Assembly: GCA_964347025.1 (NCBI GenBank)
Contig: CAYFWU010000010.1
Coordinates: forward strand, 1 to 36,683
Length of the DNA: 36,683 nt
Direction: 5' to 3'
DNA from: CS3-C152 sp964347025
GTDB taxonomy: Archaea > Aenigmatarchaeota > Aenigmatarchaeia > QMZP01 > QMZT01
A program made the translations under genes and the position numbers. Position 1 is the first letter of the stretch, and each line of letters begins with the position of its first letter. Shown here piece by piece: positions 8,012-14,272 of this stretch. The notes under the pieces were generated by a model that saw only the letters and a list, made by a program, of their open reading frames with translations, searched no databases and had not been told where the DNA came from.

Positions 8012-8215
8012 TCACCTGCCCTGTGAAATCCTTCCTGCGGCCTCCATTTCCGTTTCTTTTAACATTATTATGTCGTTCTTTCTTATCGGGCCCACAACAT
8101 TCCTCATGAGAACCTTGCCTTTATCCCTTCCTTCGAGAACCTTACATCTAACAGCGGTTACGCCCTTAACTCCCATTCTGCTCAAGACCTGAATAACTTC
8201 GGCGGCTACTGCCAT
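8012..8215 (-). CDS. rps28e: Small ribosomal subunit protein S28e (eS28)
   Basis: A 67-residue protein with the S28e core GVTAVRCKVLEGRDKGKVL followed by RNVVGPIRKNDI. It sits near the mRNA exit region of the archaeal small subunit as a small OB-fold protein. Length and sequence are normal for the family. It lies 9 bases after L7Ae and its stop meets the start region of L24e, so the three genes are translated from one message. The start ATG at 8215 gives the expected N-terminus just before the OB-fold. Confidence 0.96.
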   Translation of the reverse strand: MAVAAEVIQVLSRMGVKGVTAVRCKVLEGRDKGKVLMRNVVGPIRKNDIIMLKETEMEAAGRISQGR

Positions 8216-8224
8216 CTTATCTGC

Positions 8225-8596
8225 CTACTTTTTCTTTCCCAAGGCTTCCAGTTTCCTTTTTATATCCTCTATCACTTTCTTTGCATCTCCTGCCTCCTCT
8301 ATCGCAATGCTGGAAGTTGCGACATCGATTCCTGCCGCCTTGCCAAGTTCGAGCTTTGAAGGCACGTACACGTATGCGATCTTTTTCTCCTCGCAAAGGA
8401 CAGGGAGGTGCATGAGGATTTCCTCAGGAGTTACGTCTGTTGCTATGATCACGAGCTTCGCCAGTCCCCTCTCTATGCATTTGGTTGTCTCGTTTACACC
8501 TTTCCTTAGCTTACCCGTGTTCTTCGCTATCTCAACAGCCTCGTAAGTTTTGTCAGCCAGATCCTTGGGCACTTCAAATTTAATGAATTCTGGCAT
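8225..8596 (-). CDS. rpl7ae: Ribosomal protein L7Ae (kink-turn binding)
   Basis: A 123-residue L7Ae protein. The stretches NTGKLRKGVNETTKCIERG and AKLVIIATDVTPEEILMHLP are the family signature, including the RNA-contacting NExTK element. L7Ae binds kink-turns in 23S rRNA, box C/D and H/ACA guide RNAs and archaeal RNase P RNA. The ATG at 8596 has a strong GGAGGGAT ribosome-binding site. It is the first gene of the operon with S28e and L24e, driven by a clear TATA box about 50 bases upstream. Confidence 0.97.
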   Translation of the reverse strand: MPEFIKFEVPKDLADKTYEAVEIAKNTGKLRKGVNETTKCIERGLAKLVIIATDVTPEEILMHLPVLCEEKKIAYVYVPSKLELGKAAGIDVATSSIAIEEAGDAKKVIEDIKRKLEALGKKK

Positions 8597-8642
8597 ATCA
8601 TCCCTCCTTTCATTGGTTAATTACAGTATTATTATACGAAGT

Positions 8643-8652
8643 GTATTTAAAA
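8643..8652 (-). promoter_or_regulatory. TATA box of the L7Ae-S28e-L24e operon
   Basis: TTTTAAATAC on the minus strand is a near-consensus archaeal TATA element. Transcription would begin around 8620 and leave a short leader containing GGAGG before the ATG at 8596. Confidence 0.6.
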
Positions 8653-8709
8653 CTATTGTAGGTAAAACCAATTCCCAATTTATTTAAGTTATTTTTTTAA
8701 TTATTTACC

Positions 8710-8916
8710 ATGAAAACATCAGGTAAATGCCCGAAGTGCGGAAATGCAGAAATTGAACATCTGGATAAGCTCACAACCGGCGGAGGAATGGGTGGTGGTG
8801 AGGCCCTGGGGGTTGGACGTGGTTTGGTAAGTGGGTCTGCAAAACATTTTGAGGCATACATGTGCAAAAAATGCGGTTATACTGAATTGTATATGCCGGA
8901 AAAAAATCTTAAGTAA
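8710..8916 (+). CDS. Zinc-ribbon nucleic-acid-binding protein (DUF2082/YpzJ-like)
   Basis: A 68-residue protein with CPKCG near the start and CKKCGYTELY near the end, the two halves of a zinc ribbon. A Gly-rich linker (TTGGGMGGGEALGVGRGLV) joins them. The C-terminal CGYTELY matches a family described as predicted nucleic-acid-binding zinc-ribbon proteins. The TATA-like AATTTATTTAAG about 25-30 bases before the ATG fits a leaderless message. It is divergent from the L7Ae operon. Biological role unknown. Confidence 0.72.
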   Translation: MKTSGKCPKCGNAEIEHLDKLTTGGGMGGGEALGVGRGLVSGSAKHFEAYMCKKCGYTELYMPEKNLK

Positions 8917-8990
8917 TTCCGTTCCTTCATTTTGAACATATATGAATATAAATACGTACCTTCAATAATATTGATAATTGGTGTTGTAAC

Positions 8991-9149
8991 ATGAACTGTT
9001 CAAGCTGTGGTGTAAAAATAGAAACCCAGAAGAACTGGGTGGAATTTAATTGTCCTAGCTGCGGGAAGGGAAAGGTCGTAAGATGCGAGCGGTGTAAGAA
9101 ACTTGTTAACACGTACATGTGCGATTCTTGCAAGTTTATAGGTCCGTGA
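8991..9149 (+). CDS. Archaeal zinc-ribbon protein (HVO_2753-like)
   Basis: A 52-residue protein with four Cys-x2-Cys knuckles in order: CSSCG, CPSCG, CERC and CDSC, enough for two zinc ions. This spacing and the phrase NWVEFNCPSCGKGKVVRCE match the small archaeal zinc-finger family typified by HVO_2753, typically found just before the EF-1 beta gene, as here. The EF-1 beta start lies 4 bases after its stop, so the pair is co-transcribed and probably coupled. Members are thought to bind RNA or ribosomes; that is family knowledge, not visible here. The ATG follows GGTGTTG. Confidence 0.85.
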   Translation: MNCSSCGVKIETQKNWVEFNCPSCGKGKVVRCERCKKLVNTYMCDSCKFIGP

Positions 9150-9153
9150 TTTT

Positions 9154-9405
9154 ATGGGGGATGTAATTGTTGTCTTCAAGATCATACCAAAGGACATGGG
9201 TATGTTTGATGAGGTTAAGAAAGCCCTGGAGGATCTTAAGCCACAGAGACTAGAGGAAGAACCTGTTGCCTTTGGCCTGAAGGCCCTTAAATTCACAAAA
9301 ATAATCCCGGATGAGGAGGGCGAACTCCCCGAACTGGAAGAAAAGATCAAGGGTATCAATGGTGTTCAGACCTGTGAAACAGTTGCAATTTCCAGAAGTT
9401 TATAA
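9154..9405 (+). CDS. ef1b: Translation elongation factor 1-beta
   Basis: An 83-residue archaeal EF-1 beta, the nucleotide exchange factor for EF-1 alpha. The N-terminal VIVVFKIIPKDMGMFDEVKK and the stretch EPVAFGLKALKFTKIIPDEE are the family signature; VAFGLKAL is the conserved EF-1 alpha-contacting part. Length is standard for archaea (about 85-90). It follows the four-knuckle zinc-ribbon gene with a 4-base gap. After the stop comes a perfect 17-base palindrome that may end the transcript. Confidence 0.96.
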   Translation: MGDVIVVFKIIPKDMGMFDEVKKALEDLKPQRLEEEPVAFGLKALKFTKIIPDEEGELPELEEKIKGINGVQTCETVAISRSL

Positions 9406-9410
9406 ATTCT

Positions 9411-9427
9411 GAAAATTATTAATTTTC
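9411..9427. terminator. Perfect AT-rich palindrome after EF-1 beta
   Basis: GAAAATTATTAATTTTC is an exact inverted repeat with an 8-bp stem around one central base, 6 bases past the EF-1 beta stop. It may be a 3'-end hairpin, or a protein-binding site. There is no long T-run right after it, so terminator function is only likely. Confidence 0.4.
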
Positions 9428-9459
9428 TGATTGCCTTTCTGCATATCGGTTAGATCTGT

Positions 9460-9470
9460 GAAACAGTTTC
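9460..9470. promoter_or_regulatory. Possible operator upstream of the membrane wHTH gene
   Basis: GAAACAGTTTC is a perfect 11-base palindrome just upstream of CTTTTAAAT (about 9474-9482), the likely TATA region of the gene starting at 9507. The larger word CTGTGAAACAGTT (9456-9468) also occurs at 9372-9384, within the end of EF-1 beta. Placement next to the TATA box of a regulator gene suggests autoregulation. Confidence 0.35.
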
Positions 9471-9506
9471 AAAGCTTTTAAATCCTTCTATTTCCTATAA
9501 GTAATT

Positions 9507-10415
9507 ATGAAATCTAAAATATTACTGTTTTCATTAGTGGCATTTATCTTGCTGGCCTTTCCTGTAAAAGGACAGAACCTGGAGTATTATGGGATAGAAA
9601 CCCATCTGGACAGGAACATGGCAGCAAAGAACAGCATTGTTCTGATTTTTGAATACCAAATACCCCATTTCGATTACAGGACAAAATACAGCATTTACAA
9701 TCTGGAGGTTAAAAACAAGTACGGAACAGCAACCTGCGAAACAAAAAGAGAAAGGGAGGAAACAGTGATATCATGTGATTTCATTAACCTTGAAAAGATA
9801 AACAAGACACAAGTCCAGCTGGATTTCGAAACAAGGGACAACATCGTGAAAACAGGGGAGAGTTACGATTTTAATTCCTTCTATTTGGTAGACCTTGCAG
9901 CCGAAAGGGCATTCAGTATAATATATCTTCCAGAGACCGCATCGCTCAAAACCAATGTTTCAAACGAATCTTTCAGCCCGAGATACGGAAGGGTATTGAG
10001 CGACGGTAGACATATAATGGTCTACTGGGAGAGGGAAAACATAAAGAGCGGGGATGATCTTGAATTCTCCATCTCGTACAGAATGCCCACGGAAGCCGGC
10101 TCTTTTTACGATATTGCCCTGGTGGTGATACTCGCGGTTGTTCTGATAACAATCATAGCAGTGGGGTACGTAAAAAGAATGCACAGAGAATCCTCTGTCA
10201 GGGTTGTCATGCCTCTTCTGAAGAAGGACGAGAAAAGGATGATAGACATCCTGACGGAAAGAAAGGGTCAGGCCATACAGAGAATCCTTGTCCGTGAATC
10301 CGACTTCTCGAAAGCGAAGGTTTCAAGACTTGTGGCAAGTCTCAAAGAAAGGGGTATCGTGGACGTAGAACATCTCGGAAGGACGAACAGGATTATCTTA
10401 AAGTTAAAGAGGTAG
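9507..10415 (+). CDS. Membrane-anchored winged-helix transcription regulator
   Basis: A 302-residue protein with a signal peptide (residues 1-23, ending PVKGQ), an extracellular beta-rich domain (about 24-200), one transmembrane helix (about 202-222, ALVVILAVVLITIIAVGYV) and a C-terminal cytoplasmic winged helix. The last part, MIDILTERKGQAIQRILVRE with KAKVSRLVASLKERGIVDVE, is a MarR-like helix-turn-helix also seen in other archaeal membrane regulators. This layout implies direct sensing outside the cell and DNA binding inside. The upstream palindrome may be its own operator. The extracellular ligand cannot be guessed. Confidence 0.8.
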   Translation: MKSKILLFSLVAFILLAFPVKGQNLEYYGIETHLDRNMAAKNSIVLIFEYQIPHFDYRTKYSIYNLEVKNKYGTATCETKREREETVISCDFINLEKINKTQVQLDFETRDNIVKTGESYDFNSFYLVDLAAERAFSIIYLPETASLKTNVSNESFSPRYGRVLSDGRHIMVYWERENIKSGDDLEFSISYRMPTEAGSFYDIALVVILAVVLITIIAVGYVKRMHRESSVRVVMPLLKKDEKRMIDILTERKGQAIQRILVRESDFSKAKVSRLVASLKERGIVDVEHLGRTNRIILKLKR

Positions 10416-10416
10416 C

Positions 10417-10818
10417 CTACAAAACCCTATCCAGGGATTTCCCAAGTTCTGGAACCGTATCGTAATTCGTGATCTCTTGAGGCCTGATCCATTTGTGTTC
10501 TTTGTGTTCTCTATCGAGAGAAATTCTTTTTGTTTTGGTTTCGAAAAGAAATGGGTGAACGATCCAGAGCTTCCCTAGGTCCTCGTCTCTCACTTCAAAT
10601 TTCTTTCCCTTTTTCAGGAGAACTATTTCCTCCTTCGTTAAACCCGTCTCCTCCCTTATCTCCTTGAAAGCGGTTTCCAGGGGTTTTTCACCCTTTTCGA
10701 TGAATCCTGATATTCCTGCCCACCTTCCCTGGTATGAACCTGTTTTTTTGCTTCTCCTCAGTATGAGTATCAGATCTTTATACTTCAAGAAACATGTAAC
10801 TACCCTGCTGACTTCCAT
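10417..10818 (-). CDS. Nudix hydrolase
   Basis: A 133-residue Nudix protein. The box runs from Gly38 to Leu60 (GFIEKGEKPLETAF then KEIREETGL) and keeps the metal-binding REExGL-type glutamates, but the usual Arg at the start of the REUXEE part is Lys52. The preceding GRWAGISGFIEKG fits substrate loops of MutT/NUDT-type enzymes that hydrolyse nucleoside diphosphates linked to another group; the exact substrate cannot be read. The stop is one base past that of the convergent membrane regulator. Start at 10818 follows GGTGTTAAT. Confidence 0.88.
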   Translation of the reverse strand: MEVSRVVTCFLKYKDLILILRRSKKTGSYQGRWAGISGFIEKGEKPLETAFKEIREETGLTKEEIVLLKKGKKFEVRDEDLGKLWIVHPFLFETKTKRISLDREHKEHKWIRPQEITNYDTVPELGKSLDRVL

Positions 10819-10839
10819 ATTAACACCAAGGAAAGAAAT

Positions 10840-11685
10840 TTATTCCTTCTTTTTCAGCACTTTTACGGTTTCAGAGAGGGATCTGAGAGAATCAAGCATG
10901 GGTGAAAGAGAATCCTTCAGAGCGCGTTCAAGGGATTCCATCCTTCCGCTCAGTAAAGTTATATCCTGCTTGTAGCTGTCTATCTTGTCTTCTATTCCCT
11001 TAACCTCGCCTCCCTTTGAAGTTCTCACCCTCTTCATTTCCTCTGAGATTATGCTTATCTTATTGTCCATTTCCCTGAACTGGGACTGTATGGAGTTGAA
11101 TCTCTCATCAAGGCCTCTGAGTTTCTCCTCGACCACAACCTCTGTCAGTTCCTCTATCTCCCTCCTGTCAATTCCCTTCGTTCTCCTCCTTCTCTCAGGG
11201 GGTGGAGGGATCTCTTTAGATAAATCGGGCTCACTAAGAGATGCAGGCGGTGTCTTGCCAAAGTCCTCGCCTCTGGGAACCCCTGCAAATTCTCCAAGAG
11301 GGCTTGGAGGTAATCCGCGGTCTTCCCTTATGGGTCTTCTTGATGTCTCGGGAGGTAGCGGTTCTGGAGGAGGCAATGGTTCTGGTTCATACGGCTCAGC
11401 AGGTCTTCCTGGAGGCCCTTCTGGGGGTGGTCCTGCTGGAGGCCCTTCGGGAGCTACCCTGCCTCTGAGAGCTTCCTTCATTGCCTGATCTATTTCACCA
11501 GTTGAATATCCTTCCCTTCTCAGGGTGTTTATAATGTCCGGTTCGGCAACGCCCCTTGAAGAAAGAGCCTGTACTTCTGCGGTAGGAACGCCTCTTGGTC
11601 TGCTCATGGCAGGCCCTGGTTCTGGTAACGGAGGGGCCGCTTCTCTGACCGGTCTCTTTTTCTTTCTGCTAAAAGGATTTAACAT
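10840..11685 (-). CDS. Proline-rich coiled-coil protein
   Basis: A 281-residue protein with three zones. Residues 1-95 contain a basic, proline-rich N-terminus and a short helical motif (VQALSSRGVAEPDIINTLRR then STGEIDQAMKEAL) resembling a UBA/CUE-like three-helix unit. Residues 95-175 are almost all Pro, Gly, Glu and Arg. Residues 190-281 form a long charged coiled coil (EVVVEEKLRGLDERFNSIQS onward). The build suggests a scaffold or filament-associated protein. No family is recognised. It starts at an ATG preceded by GGTGGTGC and is followed by a Nudix gene 21 bases on. Confidence 0.72.
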   Translation of the reverse strand: MLNPFSRKKKRPVREAAPPLPEPGPAMSRPRGVPTAEVQALSSRGVAEPDIINTLRREGYSTGEIDQAMKEALRGRVAPEGPPAGPPPEGPPGRPAEPYEPEPLPPPEPLPPETSRRPIREDRGLPPSPLGEFAGVPRGEDFGKTPPASLSEPDLSKEIPPPPERRRRTKGIDRREIEELTEVVVEEKLRGLDERFNSIQSQFREMDNKISIISEEMKRVRTSKGGEVKGIEDKIDSYKQDITLLSGRMESLERALKDSLSPMLDSLRSLSETVKVLKKKE

Positions 11686-11732
11686 AAAAGCACCACCAAT
11701 TAATTTATATTTATTTTTACCTCCTTAAAAGA

Positions 11733-12134
11733 TTATCTTTCAGCCAACTTCTCATTTATCATATTCTCTATCTCTTCCTTTGTCGCAAATTTCGATTTAA
11801 GAGGATTGTAAATATCAACAAGATGTTTCAGTTCCTCAACGTTTGTTTTAGTGGCAACGAATCTCAGTTGCTTCACTATTTCCTTGATTGTCATTTCCGT
11901 TTTACGCAGTCTTTCCTCGAGAAGACCTATTTTCGAATCCCTATCGGTCAGGGATTTCTGAAGGTTTTTGTTTTGTACAAGCGAATTCTGCTCCATGGAG
12001 TTGATCCTGTTGTCGAGCGCTTTCACCCTGTTTTCTAACACCCTAAGCCTGCGTATGTTCTCATTTACCCTGTTTATGAGTTCAGAGGCGATCTTTTCCA
12101 GATTCGCCCCGGCATCCTTTCCAAAAACTGCCAT
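11733..12134 (-). CDS. Small coiled-coil protein
   Basis: A 133-residue protein starting MAVFGKDAGANLEKIASELI and continuing as heptad-rich helix (VLENRVKALDNRINSMEQNS and so on) to about residue 95, then a short C-terminal part ending INEKLAER. It is probably a dimeric coiled coil. It pairs naturally with the next coiled-coil gene (47 bases downstream, same strand). An open frame extends upstream to 12260, but that part lies over a tRNA intron and is rejected. No family recognised. Confidence 0.75.
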   Translation of the reverse strand: MAVFGKDAGANLEKIASELINRVNENIRRLRVLENRVKALDNRINSMEQNSLVQNKNLQKSLTDRDSKIGLLEERLRKTEMTIKEIVKQLRFVATKTNVEELKHLVDIYNPLKSKFATKEEIENMINEKLAER

Positions 12135-12188
12135 ATTTAGAATTATGTAAAAGTTTATTAATAAATCTGAGAAGTGCGGGGGGTGGGA

Positions 12189-12241
12189 ATTTCGAGCCCA
12201 GCGGTTGCTGGATGGCTGGAAACCCGCTGGAGGTTTCCAGT
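12189..12241 (-). other. tRNA-Leu intron 3 (T-loop, 59/60)
   Basis: A 53-nt intron with two internal hairpins (CTGGAAACC/GGTTTCCAG and CCAGC/GCTGG). Exon TTCG pairs perfectly with intron-end CGAA, closed by the T-stem, with bulges AA|A and AT|T. Confidence 0.85.
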
Positions 12242-12273
12242 TTCGAACCCACGAAGGCACTAAGCCACAGGAT

Positions 12274-12324
12274 TTCTTAAAGGGCCTTTCATCATCCTTT
12301 CGGATTCAACACTTAAGCTCTTAA
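12274..12324 (-). other. tRNA-Leu intron 2 (anticodon loop, 37/38)
   Basis: A 51-nt intron at the canonical position. Exon CTTA pairs perfectly with intron-end TAAG, and the bulges are AG|T and AA|A. The intron also repeats the CTTAAG word of the anticodon loop. Confidence 0.85.
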
Positions 12325-12340
12325 CTTAAGTCCTGCCCCT

Positions 12341-12384
12341 TTGGCCCTAGACCACTTGGGCCTTTTGTCCAGGTGGTCACGTGC
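12341..12384 (-). other. tRNA-Leu intron 1 (D-loop)
   Basis: A 44-nt insertion between GGTCAA and AGGGG. Exon bases GGTC can pair with intron-end GGCC (one G-U), leaving bulges AA|G and AA|A. The CAA at both ends makes the exact cut slightly ambiguous, and the inner helix is weak. Confidence 0.65.
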
Positions 12385-12439
12385 TTGACCAACTCGGGAA
12401 CCCCCGCATGAGAAATTATTGATGAAGTATTAATAAAAA

Positions 12440-13561
12440 TTATTTCAAGAACTTGTCTAACTGTTTCCTGGCGCGTACCCTCTTTCTCTGGTGTTCGCGA
12501 AGGAAGGATTCGAGTCTTTCTATTAGAATTTGTTTGAGTTCGCCTGTGAGGAGCGCTCCTGATTTGTAGTCCTCATGTATCCTTTTTATCTTCTTGTCGT
12601 CGGGCTCGAACTGTGAATAGAGATATTGATAGGACACGTCGACTTCCGGGATACCTCCCTTCTTTCTGTGCTCAGCGATGGTTTCTCTCCCTCCTGAGAA
12701 GGCGTACTTCATAATCTTGTTCTTTATTTCTTTCGGGCTGTCGGTGAGCGCAACATAAGAATACGGATCGCTCGAACTCATCTTACCCCCCTTCAGACCT
12801 TTCACGAACCTGTGGTAGGTCGAGCCGGGAAGAGAGGGGAAGTTGTATTCATTCTTGTTGAAACGGTAGGCAATGTCCCTCGTCAATCGCATATGTGGGT
12901 CCTGATCCACTCCAACCGGGACGACCACCCGCCTGAACCCTCCAAACTCAGGGAGCATGGGGTGTAGAATGTCGGAAACTTGTATCATAACAGACATGAC
13001 CTTGCCGGGGGATATGTCACCGTAAATCGCTCTCATCTCGTTGAAAGTCGTTTTCCGCGCGGCCATTCCGGCGAGACGGTAGAAAGCGTTCGCCTGGTCC
13101 GGGTCTTTAGATCTCTCGCTCTGAAAATAGAAATCGCAGTTTTTCGGTTTCAGGCCAAGTGCGATATAGTTCAGAAGGTATTCGTTTATCGCGGTTTTTC
13201 TGAGCTCCTCCATGTTGTTCATTCGCATGTTATATGCCTCAATATCCGCTACGCAAAGGAATATCCTTCCTCCCAGAACCTGCTGGTGGTAAATGATCTG
13301 TTCAGCAAGGATTTTGTGACCCAGGTGGAACTTACCTGAAGGCATCAAACCTGTCATCATTGCATAGCTTTCTTTCTTCCTGATCGCATTAAGTACCTTA
13401 TCGAAATCCCTGTGGCCGAATACCAGGCCTCTTCTCATGAGTAGGTGAGGCTCCTTCATTCTCTTCAAAAGGGGAGCGAAAGGCTGGATCCCGAACTCTT
13501 TCGAGAGTTTTTCGTAATCCTTTACGTCCTCTGTCCCCCATGGGTTGATTTCGAGTTTCAT
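12440..13561 (-). CDS. trpS: Tryptophanyl-tRNA synthetase
   Basis: A 373-residue class I synthetase of the archaeal/eukaryotic TrpRS type. The HIGH-like signature is SGKFHLGHK and the KMSKS loop is GGKMSSSDP. The N-terminal INPWGTEDVKDYEKLSKEFG and the stretch VPVGVDQDPHMRLTRDIA are diagnostic of archaeal TrpRS. It charges tRNA-Trp. Length is normal. The ATG at 13561 follows GTGAT, a ribosome-binding element that also creates an in-frame GTG at 13570; the later start is preferred. It lies directly upstream of the tRNA-Leu gene on the same strand, so the tRNA may be on its transcript. Confidence 0.97.
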   Translation of the reverse strand: MKLEINPWGTEDVKDYEKLSKEFGIQPFAPLLKRMKEPHLLMRRGLVFGHRDFDKVLNAIRKKESYAMMTGLMPSGKFHLGHKILAEQIIYHQQVLGGRIFLCVADIEAYNMRMNNMEELRKTAINEYLLNYIALGLKPKNCDFYFQSERSKDPDQANAFYRLAGMAARKTTFNEMRAIYGDISPGKVMSVMIQVSDILHPMLPEFGGFRRVVVPVGVDQDPHMRLTRDIAYRFNKNEYNFPSLPGSTYHRFVKGLKGGKMSSSDPYSYVALTDSPKEIKNKIMKYAFSGGRETIAEHRKKGGIPEVDVSYQYLYSQFEPDDKKIKRIHEDYKSGALLTGELKQILIERLESFLREHQRKRVRARKQLDKFLK

Positions 13562-13614
13562 GATAATCACATATTTTATAATAGGTCTTTCTGGTATTAT
13601 AATTTAAATTTATT

Positions 13615-13642
13615 GGGGAGGGTGGGTGGAGTAACCCTCCCC
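13615..13642 (-). terminator. Strong GC hairpin after the small-gene cluster
   Basis: GGGGAGGGT and ACCCTCCCC form a perfect 9-bp stem with a 10-nt loop. On the minus strand it follows the last small gene and is followed by AATAAATTTAAATT. It sits between that cluster and the TrpRS gene and probably ends the cluster's transcript. Confidence 0.55.
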
Positions 13643-13695
13643 TCAGAATTCGCCTTTGGTCAGATCGCTTTCAAAGTTAAATTCTAGTTTGCATT

Positions 13696-13893
13696 TTATA
13701 CAGATTCTTTTTGCATCAACAGGTATTTCTTCCTTCCATTTTGAATAACCTCACTTCCTGATTCCGGAACTTTATCACCATTATCCAATATCAAATACGT
13801 AATTGCAACAGAGCCCCATCCAGCGGGAAGCTCCTGGATTTCCGTATCAACTACTCGTATCAACTTGCTCCCGTTACCTGTGTATATGTCCAT
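13696..13893 (-). CDS. Small hypothetical protein (65 aa)
   Basis: A 65-residue protein beginning MDIYTGNGSKLIRVVDTEIQ with alternating hydrophobic residues that suggest a small beta-barrel or beta-sandwich (AITYLILDNGDKVPE). The ATG at 13893 follows GGGGAGGTG with ideal spacing; the in-frame GTG at 13905 is part of that ribosome-binding site. It is the last gene of a four-gene cluster on the minus strand. An A5 run near its end (13708-13712) and an open frame carrying CIKC that continues to 13643 raise the possibility of a longer, frameshifted product. No family is recognised. Confidence 0.6.
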   Translation of the reverse strand: MDIYTGNGSKLIRVVDTEIQELPAGWGSVAITYLILDNGDKVPESGSEVIQNGRKKYLLMQKESV

Positions 13894-13916
13894 TTTGTTT
13901 TGCACCTCCCCTTATC

Positions 13917-14048
13917 TTATCTCCATCCCCAGCATACGCTATACCATGGGCATGAAAGGCCCTTTTTGCCGGTTATGCACTCGTTCTGTGATAACTCCTT
14001 CTCCGTAACCCCGCAGGTTGTTTTCCTTTTGAGCTGTTTTTCATTCAT
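13917..14048 (-). CDS. Tiny cysteine-containing protein (43 aa)
   Basis: A 43-residue frame starts at ATG 14048, 20 bases after the previous stop, with GGGAGAT just upstream. The N-terminal half is basic (MNEKQLKRKTTCGVTEKE) and the C-terminal half is rich in Cys, Trp and Gly (SCPWYSVCWGWR). It has four cysteines spaced 11, 9 and 5 residues apart, compatible with a metal site, disulfides or a modified peptide. Its stop is followed at once by the GGGGAGGTG of the next gene. It is too short for most gene finders. Function unknown; a peptide product is speculation. Confidence 0.5.
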   Translation of the reverse strand: MNEKQLKRKTTCGVTEKELSQNECITGKKGLSCPWYSVCWGWR

Positions 14049-14068
14049 TTGATCTCCCTATTGAATTT

Positions 14069-14272
14069 TTAGCCAACGCCAAGAGCACACTCTTCAAAAC
14101 AAAAGTAAAGTTTACCGCTTTCCTTTTCGATGCGCCCTTTAACCTCACCGTTGTCGAAATCTATTTTCTCTATGTAGGTATTGCCGTCAGCTCCTCTGAA
14201 CATGAATCTCCTGTCCGAGCCATACATGCCAAAATCTACGTGTTTCGATTTGAGTATTTCCACTTTATCCAT
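14069..14272 (-). CDS. Small hypothetical protein (67 aa)
   Basis: A 67-residue protein, MDKVEILKSKHVDFGMYGSD at the start and ending YFCFEECALGVG. Its pattern of short strands and turns suggests a small beta protein, with two cysteines near the end. The ATG at 14272 follows GGAGGTGAGGTGA, an excellent ribosome-binding site, and overlaps the upstream helix-turn-helix gene by 8 bases, showing translational coupling. The terminal CxxxC is shared loosely with the Cys-rich peptide encoded next. No known family is recognised. Confidence 0.65.
   Translation of the reverse strand: MDKVEILKSKHVDFGMYGSDRRFMFRGADGNTYIEKIDFDNGEVKGRIEKESGKLYFCFEECALGVG

Larger units (their letters stand above)
12175..12407 (-). 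tRNA. tRNA-Leu (UAA) gene with three introns
   Basis: On the minus strand the gene begins GCGGGGG at 12407 and ends CCCCCGC plus discriminator A at 12175; these form a 7-bp acceptor stem. Between them all arms can be traced: D-stem CCC/GGG, anticodon stem CAGGA/TCCTG with loop CTTAAGA (anticodon UAA), a long class II variable arm (GGC-TTAGT-GCC) and T-stem GTGGG/CCCAC with loop TTCGAAT. Three insertions interrupt it: 12384-12341 (44 nt, D-loop), 12324-12274 (51 nt, after position 37) and 12241-12189 (53 nt, T-loop between 59 and 60). Removing them leaves exactly 85 nt. Each junction can form a 4-bp central helix flanked by bulges, as splicing endonucleases require. No CCA is encoded. Confidence 0.88.

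Noticed and set aside
12135..12260. N-terminal extension of the small coiled-coil gene
   Set aside because: It reads through the tRNA-Leu T-loop intron and 3' end; the natural ATG at 12134 follows.
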